Origin: Microbacteriaceae bacterium UBA1487
GTDB taxonomy: Bacteria > Actinomycetota > Actinomycetes > Actinomycetales > Microbacteriaceae
Assembly (NCBI GenBank): GCA_002325245.1
Contig: DCRR01000003.1
Coordinates: 6,786-70,785 of the forward strand
Length of the DNA: 64,000 nucleotides
Direction: 5' to 3'
Positions 15,803 through 22,355 of this stretch are shown here, piece by piece. Position 1 is the first letter of the stretch; each line of letters begins with the position of its first letter. The notes under the pieces are model-generated. The model searched no databases. It saw only the letters and a list, made by a program, of their open reading frames with translations, and was not told the DNA's origin. Position numbers and translations under genes: made by a program.

Positions 15803-16812
15803 TCGGCGACCTCGATCGCGGCGAGTCGTTCCGCGACCGCCTGCACAACCTCGCGGAACTCGAGCTCGCTCGACTGCCAGGCGGACATGGTGACGCGTAC
15901 GACGATATTGCCGAGCTGCAGGTCGTAGGCGTAGTAGCGACTGCCGGCCTCGTCCTCGCGCCAGCCGACCGCTGCGACCTCGTCAGGAAGATCGAGGGCG
16001 GGGGCGGGGGTCACCAGCGGCGACCAGGCAGAGAGCCCGGAGCCCATCGTGTACTGATCGCACCCCGCCAGCAGCGCATCCACCATCTCCATGTGCTCGA
16101 CCGCGGTCGCGGAGTCCGAGAACACCCGCGCGTACTGGGTGGCCGACTGCCAGTAGTCGGCATCGCCGAAGCTGCTGACGAAGTGCACTGTGCTGCCGTC
16201 GTAGCGGGGGCGCTCATCGACGCCGAAGGCGATCGGGGCGGCGGGGCTGGTGACGAAGCACTCGTCGGGCTCGGCTTTCTCCCCGCGCCAGACGCGCACG
16301 GACGCGCTGTGCTCGGCGCCGGGCGTGGTCTCGGGGTAGTCGCCGAAAGCCCCGAAGGTCTCGGAGAGGTCGAGGGCTTGGCGCTCGTCCTCGGTGAGGA
16401 CGACGGCGGGGAGCTTGAGGCCCGTGATGCAGCGGTCGGTGCAGCTCAGCGGTGCCGCGGCGCGCGGTTCGCCCGGCTCGCCGCGAAGCAGCGGCACCGT
16501 GGTCGTGTACTCGCTCTCCAGCTCGGTGAGCGAGTTCGTCACCGTCGTCACGACCGCGATCAGCCCGGCGGCGATGCCGCCGATGATCAGCAGCCCGAGG
16601 GTGATCGAGCCGACCCAGATCGCCGCCGTGGCCCCGGTGCTGAGCCCGCGACGCTCGGGCGACCCAGCGGCAGGTGCCGCGACGGCTCCGGGACCGTGGT
16701 TGTTCGCCGGCGCCTCCGCGGCGGGTGCAGGGTCGCTTCCGGTGAGGGGCTCCGGTGCAACCGGGGTTCCGCCGGGGCTCACCCAGCCGTCGCTGCCGCG
16801 CTGCTCGTTCAC
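15799..16812 (-). CDS. Single-pass membrane protein with extracytoplasmic domain, unknown function
   Basis: 337 residues from GTG 16812 (preceded by a G-rich site); a TTG at 16854 would add 14 residues and sits 8 nt from a TAGATT hexamer (16863-16868), so it is a real alternative. A disordered Pro/Ala/Gly-rich cytoplasmic head is followed by one membrane segment (WVGSITLGLLIIGGIAAGLIAVV) and an external domain of about 220 residues with four Cys that may form disulfides (CTDRC, one in DECFV, one in AGCDQY). The overall plan resembles PknH-type sensor-domain lipoproteins or membrane proteins, but I recognise no specific family. Confidence 0.7.
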   Translation of the reverse strand: MNEQRGSDGWVSPGGTPVAPEPLTGSDPAPAAEAPANNHGPGAVAAPAAGSPERRGLSTGATAAIWVGSITLGLLIIGGIAAGLIAVVTTVTNSLTELESEYTTTVPLLRGEPGEPRAAAPLSCTDRCITGLKLPAVVLTEDERQALDLSETFGAFGDYPETTPGAEHSASVRVWRGEKAEPDECFVTSPAAPIAFGVDERPRYDGSTVHFVSSFGDADYWQSATQYARVFSDSATAVEHMEMVDALLAGCDQYTMGSGLSAWSPLVTPAPALDLPDEVAAVGWREDEAGSRYYAYDLQLGNIVVRVTMSAWQSSELEFREVVQAVAERLAAIEVAD

Positions 16813-16894
16813 GGCACTGCCCCCGCTCGCGGTCGCCTCACCATGAGGCGACAATCGCTCACAATCTAGCGTTTCGCGACGGGGTGCCGCGCTC

Positions 16895-17665
16895 TCATCT
16901 CTCCGGCGGCGACTGCTCGCCGGCGCGATCCATCAGTCGACTGATATCGGCGCGCAGAGCGGCCACCTCGATGTGCAGATCTCGCACCTGGGCCTTGGTC
17001 GCGCTCTGAGCCTCGTCGGTGTCACGCTGCACCTTCTCGACGATCCAGGAGGCGATCGACCCGGTGACGACACCGATCAGGGCGATGCCCCCGATCATCA
17101 GGAAGACGGCGACCGCGCGCCCCACAGCGCTGGCGGGAAAGAAGTCGCCGTATCCGACCGTGGTCACCGTCACGAAGCCCCACCAAAGGGCGTCTCCCAG
17201 CGTGGAGATTGTTCCGTTGCCTCGCTCGGCGTCGAGGATCGCGAGTGCCGAGATGTAGACCAAGAGCAAAGATGCCGCCCCGACGTAGGCGAGCAGGTTG
17301 CCGCGCAGCACGGTGCCGGCGTGTCGCTGCAGAACCCGGAGCACGGTGAGCAGCCGCAGGAGTCGAAGCGGACGCAGGAACGGCAGCGCCACGGTGGCCA
17401 GATCCAGGAGATGGGTGCGGACCCAGCGCCAGCGATGTTCCGCAAGCACGACGTTGATGATGTAGTCGGCGACGAACACGAGCCAGATCGCATTCACGAT
17501 GCCATCGAGCCCGATCGCGAGAGCGCCTGCCGGGTTGGCGATGACCTGCCATGAGTACGCGACGAGGAAGAGCATCGCCGCCCCCGCGAGCGGCCATTCG
17601 GTCGCCGCGGCCCAGCGAGCGTGTCGCGCGGCGCGGTCGGACATGGTCGGCAACGTGTCGGTCAT
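16895..17665 (-). CDS. Voltage-sensor-type potassium channel
   Basis: 256 residues. Five to six membrane segments; the fourth has regularly spaced Arg (RPLRLLRLLTVLRVLQRH), the mark of a voltage-sensor S4. The pore helix and filter TVTTVGYGDFFP identify a K+ channel. The C-terminal about 40 residues form a heptad-like coiled coil that may hold the tetramer together. ATG 17665 is favoured over GTG 17668 because TAAGCT lies 6 nt upstream of the ATG. Confidence 0.93.
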   Translation of the reverse strand: MTDTLPTMSDRAARHARWAAATEWPLAGAAMLFLVAYSWQVIANPAGALAIGLDGIVNAIWLVFVADYIINVVLAEHRWRWVRTHLLDLATVALPFLRPLRLLRLLTVLRVLQRHAGTVLRGNLLAYVGAASLLLVYISALAILDAERGNGTISTLGDALWWGFVTVTTVGYGDFFPASAVGRAVAVFLMIGGIALIGVVTGSIASWIVEKVQRDTDEAQSATKAQVRDLHIEVAALRADISRLMDRAGEQSPPER

Positions 17666-17671
17666 CACGAA

Positions 17672-17677
17672 AGCTTA
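17672..17677 (-). promoter_or_regulatory. -10 hexamer of K+ channel gene
   Basis: TAAGCT on the minus strand, 6 nt before the ATG: leaderless spacing. Confidence 0.5.
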
Positions 17678-17729
17678 CAAATGCGGGTGGTGCGCGCGAG
17701 GTGCCGCCCGGCGTGCGTCCGGCGCCCGC

Positions 17730-17735
17730 TACGCT
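17730..17735 (+). promoter_or_regulatory. -10 hexamer of small protein gene at 17743
   Basis: TACGCT, 7 nt before the ATG at 17743. Confidence 0.45.
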
Positions 17736-17742
17736 CGCATCC

Positions 17743-18171
17743 ATGGGCTTGTTCGGACGGCGCGATGACGACACGACGTTTCCCAAAGAGGACCGCGGGG
17801 CGGGTGATCTCGGCCAGTACGACTACGCGCTGCGGGCTCGCCGCAAGGGCACCGTGATCCGGTTGGCGGGAAGCGACCCGCACCAGGAGGAGCTGCGCGC
17901 CGTCCTCGAGGCGGGCGACGCCGTGATCGAGACGGCGATGTCGCCGCGGACGATGCAGCAGGAGGGCGTGGACGCGCCGATCGAGGTCCGGCTGTTCGCC
18001 GACCGCCGCGTGAGCGGCGTCGTCGGCCAGGTGCCGCGCGGGCTCGAGTCGATCGTCGACGACACGCTTCGGCGACTCGAGGATTCCGGACTGAAGCCGC
18101 GCATCCCGGCGCGCATCGTGCAGAAGCGCGGCGCGCTGCGGGTCGAGCTGCTGATGGGCGCCGTGCGCTGA
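17743..18171 (+). CDS. Conserved hypothetical protein, possibly HIRAN-like
   Basis: 142 residues starting MGLFGRRDDD. The region from about 38 to 140 alternates strands and helices, with IRLAGSDPHQEELRAVL, then VRLFADRRVSGVVGQVPRGLESIVDDTLRRLEDSG and a final RGALRVELLMG. This order resembles HIRAN domains (found fused to helicases or in small actinobacterial proteins), but the match is by eye and weak. No membrane segment is present. Confidence 0.6.
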   Translation: MGLFGRRDDDTTFPKEDRGAGDLGQYDYALRARRKGTVIRLAGSDPHQEELRAVLEAGDAVIETAMSPRTMQQEGVDAPIEVRLFADRRVSGVVGQVPRGLESIVDDTLRRLEDSGLKPRIPARIVQKRGALRVELLMGAVR

Positions 18172-18178
18172 CCGCGCC

Positions 18179-18580
18179 CTAAGCCGTGAGGCCAGGGAGG
18201 TTCGCGACGCCGAGCGCGATCGGCAGAATCACCGCGAGGTGGGAGACCACCACGCCGAGCGACAGGATCAGACCGAACGTCGCGGGGAGGCGTCCGTGGT
18301 CGATGATCAGTGCGATGATCGCGAGGATGAGCGCGATCCCGGCGAGGATGAGCCCGCCGATGAGGGCGATCGCCCCGACGCTCAGGAACACCGCGAGCAG
18401 CCCGAACGCGGTCGTCAGGTCCTGGTTGAACGAGGCGAACGACGTGATCGCCACCACGATGGTGATCAGGTCGCCCAGCACCGCGAGGATCGCCAGCACC
18501 AGCGAGGTGATTCCAAGGCCGCGGCGCTTGCGCGTCGGGGCCTCGGCGGCCGGGACAACGGATTCGGTGGAGTCGGTCAT
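18179..18580 (-). CDS. Small four-helix membrane protein (DUF4190-like)
   Basis: 133 residues. A short charged N-terminus (APTRKRRGLG) is followed by four hydrophobic helices rich in Ile/Leu/Gly/Ala. The GITSLVLAILAVL opening resembles DUF4190-type proteins. No functional residue stands out. Confidence 0.7.
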   Translation of the reverse strand: MTDSTESVVPAAEAPTRKRRGLGITSLVLAILAVLGDLITIVVAITSFASFNQDLTTAFGLLAVFLSVGAIALIGGLILAGIALILAIIALIIDHGRLPATFGLILSLGVVVSHLAVILPIALGVANLPGLTA

Positions 18581-18586
18581 GCGCTC

Positions 18587-18592
18587 ACTCTA
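18587..18592 (-). promoter_or_regulatory. -10 hexamer of small membrane protein gene
   Basis: TAGAGT on the minus strand, 6 nt before ATG 18580. Confidence 0.5.
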
Positions 18593-18621
18593 GCCAGCCG
18601 CGCGACCGCGCTTCGAGGCGC

Positions 18622-18999
18622 TCAGGCGGGCGCGTCGCCCGACTGCTGCGCGGCGACCTGCGCGCGCACCTCGTCCATGTTGAGCGCGCGCACCTGCTCG
18701 ACGAGCGAGTCGAGGGCGGGGCGCGGCAGCGCGCCGGCCTGCTGGAACACGCCGATGCCGTCGCGGAAGATCATCAGGGTCGGGATCGACTGGATGCCGA
18801 GTGCGCCCGACAGGCCCTGGTGCGCATCCGTGTCGACCTTCGCGAAGGTGATGTCGGTGTTGTCGTTGGAGACCTCTTCGTAGACGGGGCCGAACGCCTT
18901 GCACGGTCCGCACCACTCGGCCCAGAAGTCGACGAGCACGATGCCCTCGCCCAGAACGGTGTTTTCGAAGGTCTGCTCGGTCAGGTCTACTGTCGCCAT
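18622..18999 (-). CDS. trxA: Thioredoxin
   Basis: 125 residues from ATG 18999 (MATVDLTEQTFE), chosen because longer in-frame starts add a non-family tail and because TACCCT lies 6 nt before this ATG. It carries the active site FWAEWCGPCKAF (about 26-37) and the cis-Pro in SIPTLMIFRDG. It is a cytoplasmic thiol-disulfide reductant. The C-terminal extension (about 20 residues, Ala/Gln-rich) is slightly longer than E. coli TrxA. Confidence 0.95.
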   Translation of the reverse strand: MATVDLTEQTFENTVLGEGIVLVDFWAEWCGPCKAFGPVYEEVSNDNTDITFAKVDTDAHQGLSGALGIQSIPTLMIFRDGIGVFQQAGALPRPALDSLVEQVRALNMDEVRAQVAAQQSGDAPA

Positions 19000-19005
19000 G
19001 GTTCC

Positions 19006-19011
19006 AGGGTA
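19006..19011 (-). promoter_or_regulatory. -10 hexamer of trxA
   Basis: TACCCT on the minus strand, 6 nt before the ATG. Confidence 0.45.
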
Positions 19012-19163
19012 GGCAATCCGCGCCGCCGCCGCAGGATGCGCACCTGGGCGGAGGTTTCGCTGCGCGGAGAACCGGGGCGGGAATAGTTCGGACGTCGGCG
19101 AGGTTGACTCGACCGTATCCATGCGAATGCATGGAAGTCGACCGGAGAGAAAGCAGAGCCACG

Positions 19164-20297
19164 ATGGACGCCATGCAGTTCGGAGTCTTCACCGTCAGCG
19201 ACGTGACGCCCGACCCCACCACGGGCCAGACGCCGAGCGAGAACCGTCGCATCAAGGACATCCTGACCATCGCGAAGCACACCGAGGAGGTCGGTCTCGA
19301 CGTCTTCGCGCTCGGCGAGCACCATAACCCGCCGTTCTTCTCGTCGAGCCCCACCACGACGCTCGGCTACATCGCCGCGACCACCGAGCGGCTGCTGCTC
19401 TCCACCGCCACCACGCTCATCACCACGAACGACCCGGTGAAGATCGCCGAGGACTTCGCGATGCTGCAGCACGTCGCCGACGGCCGCGTCGACCTGATGC
19501 TCGGGCGCGGCAACACCGGACCGGTGTATCCCTGGTTCGGGCAGGACATCCGCGAGGGAATCCCGCTCGCCATCGAGAACTACGCGCTCCTGCACCGGCT
19601 CTGGCGCGAGGACTTCGTCGACTGGCAGGGCAAGTACCGCACCCCGCTTCAGGGGTTCCAGTCGACCCCGCGCCCGCTCGACGGCGTCGCGCCGTTCGTC
19701 TGGCACGGCTCGATCCGCAGCCCCGAGATCGCCGAGCAGGCCGCCTATTACGGTGACGGCTTCTTCGCGAACAACATTTTCTGGCCGAAGGAGCACTACC
19801 AGCAGCTCGTCGGCTACTACCGGCAGCGCTTCGAGCACTACGGCCACGGCACGCCCGAGCAGGCGATCGTCGGACTCGGCGGGCAGGTGTTCATGCGGGC
19901 CAGCTCCCAGGATGCGGTCAGCGAGTTCCGCCCGTACTTCGACAATGCGCCCGTCTACGGCCACGGCCCGAGCCTCGAGGATTTCAGCGAGATGACGCCG
20001 CTCACTGTCGGCAGCCCGCAGCAGGTCATCGACCGCTACGCGGGGATGCGCGAGCACTACGGCGACTACCAGCGCCAGCTGTTCCTGATCGACCACGCGG
20101 GACTTCCGCTGAAGACCGTGCTCGAGCAGCTCGACCTCCTCGGCGGCGAGGTGGTGCCGGTGCTCCGCAAGGAGCTCGCCCGGAATCGCGCTGCCGATGT
20201 GCCGGATGCGCCCACCCATGCCAACCGTCTCGCCGCGCGCGAGGCGTCCCGCGCGACGGCCGACGCCGCGTCCGAGCCGACCGCTATGGAGGTCTGA
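19164..20297 (+). CDS. FMN-dependent luciferase-like monooxygenase (CE1758-like)
   Basis: 377 residues from ATG 19164; a second ATG at 19173 is possible. The (beta/alpha)8 luciferase-like fold is indicated by FGVFTVSD, DVFALGEHHNPPFF, LLSTATTLITTNDPVKIAEDFAMLQHVADGR, GRGNTGPVYPWFG and GQVFMRASSQDA. It is followed by an FMN reductase gene with only one base between stop and ATG, matching the two-component pair named after Corynebacterium efficiens CE1758/CE1759. The reductase would supply reduced FMN; the oxidised substrate is unknown. Confidence 0.9.
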   Translation: MDAMQFGVFTVSDVTPDPTTGQTPSENRRIKDILTIAKHTEEVGLDVFALGEHHNPPFFSSSPTTTLGYIAATTERLLLSTATTLITTNDPVKIAEDFAMLQHVADGRVDLMLGRGNTGPVYPWFGQDIREGIPLAIENYALLHRLWREDFVDWQGKYRTPLQGFQSTPRPLDGVAPFVWHGSIRSPEIAEQAAYYGDGFFANNIFWPKEHYQQLVGYYRQRFEHYGHGTPEQAIVGLGGQVFMRASSQDAVSEFRPYFDNAPVYGHGPSLEDFSEMTPLTVGSPQQVIDRYAGMREHYGDYQRQLFLIDHAGLPLKTVLEQLDLLGGEVVPVLRKELARNRAADVPDAPTHANRLAAREASRATADAASEPTAMEV

Positions 20298-20298
20298 G

Positions 20299-20943
20299 AT
20301 GACTGCCCGCACGACCCGCAGGATCGCCGTGATCGCGGCCGGTCTCAGTCAGCCCAGCTCGACCCGGCTGCTCGCCGATCGGCTGGTCGAGGCGACGCGG
20401 CGTCGCCTCGCCGACGACGGGGTGGAGGTTGAGGTGAGCGTGCTCGAGCTGCGCGACGTGGCCACCGACATCACCAACAACATGCTCACCGGGTTCGCGA
20501 GCCCCAGGCTCGACGCGGAGATCCAGAAGGTCGTGAGCGCCGACGCGCTCATCGCGGTCACGCCGATCTTCACGACCAGCTACTCGGGGCTGTTCAAGTC
20601 GTTCATCGATATCCTGCAGCCGGACTCGCTGACCGGGATGCCCGTGCTGATCGGCGCGACCGGCGGCACCGAGCGGCACTCGCTCGCCCTCGACTACGCG
20701 CTGCGGCCGCTGTTCACCTATCTGCATACCGTCGTCGTGCCCACCGCGGTGTTCGTGGCATCCAGCGACTGGGGGAGCGCCGGCGACGCCTCCTCGGGCG
20801 GGCTGCCGGAGCGGATCGACCGGGCGGCGAGGGAGCTGGCGGCGCTCGCGGTCGACCATGACCGCGCGCAGCGCGTGCGCGACCCCTTCGCCCTTCCGGC
20901 GGGATTCAGCCCGACCGGCGTGGGCGGGTTCCAGGAGACGTAG
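20299..20943 (+). CDS. NAD(P)H-dependent FMN reductase (CE1759-like)
   Basis: 214 residues. A flavodoxin-like fold is shown by IAVIAAGLSQPSSTRLLADRL (phosphate-binding loop near residues 14-20), VTPIFTTSYSGLFKSFIDIL and GATGGTERHS. It is coupled to the luciferase-like monooxygenase gene and should deliver FMNH2 to it. Confidence 0.9.
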   Translation: MTARTTRRIAVIAAGLSQPSSTRLLADRLVEATRRRLADDGVEVEVSVLELRDVATDITNNMLTGFASPRLDAEIQKVVSADALIAVTPIFTTSYSGLFKSFIDILQPDSLTGMPVLIGATGGTERHSLALDYALRPLFTYLHTVVVPTAVFVASSDWGSAGDASSGGLPERIDRAARELAALAVDHDRAQRVRDPFALPAGFSPTGVGGFQET

Positions 20944-20992
20944 CGCGGGGAACGGGGTGGGGCTGCGCTGCGGTTCCGCCCCGAGCGGGCGC

Positions 20993-21175
20993 CTAGCCGC
21001 TCTTGCGTCGGAACTCGCGCTTGAGGTCGGCCTTGGCGTGGACGCCGCGCACCGCGGACTCTCCGCCGGCGTGACCGGTCGGGTTGGTGTGCCCGTTCTT
21101 CTTGCGCTCCAGCGCTTCGCGGAACTTGCGCTTGGTCTCGTCGGAGGGCGAGCCCTCCGCTGCTTCGTCGTTCAT
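20993..21175 (-). CDS. DUF5302 family small protein
   Basis: 60 residues, charged and Gly/His-rich, with the family opening SPSDETKRKFREALERKK and closing FRRKSG. Function unknown. TAGGCT lies 6 nt before its ATG. Confidence 0.85.
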   Translation of the reverse strand: MNDEAAEGSPSDETKRKFREALERKKNGHTNPTGHAGGESAVRGVHAKADLKREFRRKSG

Positions 21176-21181
21176 GGGCTG

Positions 21182-21187
21182 AGCCTA
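21182..21187 (-). promoter_or_regulatory. -10 hexamer of DUF5302 gene
   Basis: TAGGCT on the minus strand, 6 nt before ATG 21175. It overlaps the stop codon of the DedA gene (21185-21187). Confidence 0.5.
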
Positions 21188-21784
21188 GCTTTCGCGCCGC
21201 GCGGTGAGCCGCCCGATCACCACATCGGCGATCACGCCGAGGGTGATCGCGACCGCGACGGAGAGCACGATCGCCAGCACCGGCTGGTCGCGCAGCGCTG
21301 CTCCGAAGCCCGCGCCGATCGCGACGTTGTAGATGGCCCAACCCAGGCCCGCCGCGGCAGAGAGCGGCAGGAAGCGGCCGAGCGGGATGCCTGAGGCACC
21401 CGCGCTGAGGTTCACCGCGATGCGCGCGAAGGGAATGTAGCGCGCCGTGAAGATGAGCACGGCGGTGCGGCGCTCGACGGTGCGCTGCGCGCGGCCGAGC
21501 GCGGCGGCGACCCGGCCGCGGCGCTGCCATGCCCAGCGGTCCAGGCCCACCCGGCGCCCGATCAGGAAGCACAGCAGGTCGCCGGTGACCGCGCCGACCG
21601 CGGCGACCGGGACGAGGACCGCCGGCCACGGCGTCCCGGTCGCACCCGCGAGTGCTCCGAGCGCGACCACGACCGTCTCGCTCGGCAGCACCACCAGAAA
21701 GGCGTCGCCGACCACGAGTGCGAAGACGAGCGGGTAGAGCCACGGCGACGACGCCAGGTCGAGCACCCAGGGTTCCGTCGTCAC
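21185..21784 (-). CDS. DedA family membrane protein
   Basis: 199 residues, GTG start. Segments match the SNARE-associated/DedA family: an early PSETVVVALGALAG with the conserved acidic residue, GDLLCFLIGRRVG, and FTARYIPFARIAVNLSAGASG with the conserved Arg/Pro. DedA proteins sit in the inner membrane, and several act as lipid-carrier or phospholipid flippases (undecaprenyl phosphate recycling in some members). The specific substrate here is not known. Confidence 0.88.
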   Translation of the reverse strand: MTTEPWVLDLASSPWLYPLVFALVVGDAFLVVLPSETVVVALGALAGATGTPWPAVLVPVAAVGAVTGDLLCFLIGRRVGLDRWAWQRRGRVAAALGRAQRTVERRTAVLIFTARYIPFARIAVNLSAGASGIPLGRFLPLSAAAGLGWAIYNVAIGAGFGAALRDQPVLAIVLSVAVAITLGVIADVVIGRLTARRES

Positions 21785-21825
21785 CCCGCCGTTCTACGCA
21801 CCTCCGGTGAACATCCGGTGTCGGA

Positions 21826-22032
21826 TCAGTCTTCGAGCACGAAGGTCACTTCGAGGGTCACCTGCCAGGCAGTGATCGAGCCGCCCTCGACGGAGACCTG
21901 CTGCTCTTTGACCCAGGCGCCCGTGATCCCGCGGATCGTGGTGCTCGCGCGTTCGATTCCTGATCGGGTGGCGTCCTCGAAACTGGTCTCGGAGCGCGCG
22001 GTGATGGTGGTGACTCGAGCCACAGTGGCCAT
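21826..22032 (-). CDS. Dodecin family protein
   Basis: 68 residues from ATG 22032, preceded by a strong AAGGAGG site at ideal spacing. It has the beta-alpha-beta-beta dodecin layout: ARVTTITARSETSFEDATRSG, then RGITGAWVKEQQV with the flavin-stacking Trp, then AWQVTLEVTFVLED. Dodecins form hollow dodecamers that store riboflavin, FMN or CoA. Confidence 0.93.
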   Translation of the reverse strand: MATVARVTTITARSETSFEDATRSGIERASTTIRGITGAWVKEQQVSVEGGSITAWQVTLEVTFVLED

Positions 22033-22355
22033 GATTCCTCCTTGAATCAGGCGGGCGCGGATCGCGACCCGCGTTCTCATTCAACGCCTCACAGGGGCAA
22101 ACTGCTAGCATCAAACTGATCGCCACTCGGCGATTGCCCGCGCGCGGAGACAACGCCGTGGGAACATCACGGAGCAGGCCGGCACGAAGCTGGTCACCGG
22201 TGGTGGTCTTCCGAAGGTCGCGAAGGTGCGAGTCGGAGCGCTTCTACTGTTGACCAGAGCAGAATCCCGGCGGCATTCGCCGGTTCCCTTCCTGCCTACT
22301 CCTGCTCCTTCGCGAGAAACGCCATGCCGGATGCATGGCAGCTAAGGAGAGGCCC
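22033..22355 (+). promoter_or_regulatory. pnp upstream region and structured leader
   Basis: 323 bp without a gene. TAGCAT at 22106-22111 is a plausible -10 for pnp, giving a leader near 240 nt. Two hairpins are clear: CCGTG/CACGG (22156-22172) and CCGGCG/CGCCGG (22267-22283). Between them lies a purine-rich stretch with GGTGGTGGTCTTCC. E. coli pnp is autoregulated through RNase III cleavage of its leader hairpin; a similar role here is inference. Confidence 0.5.
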
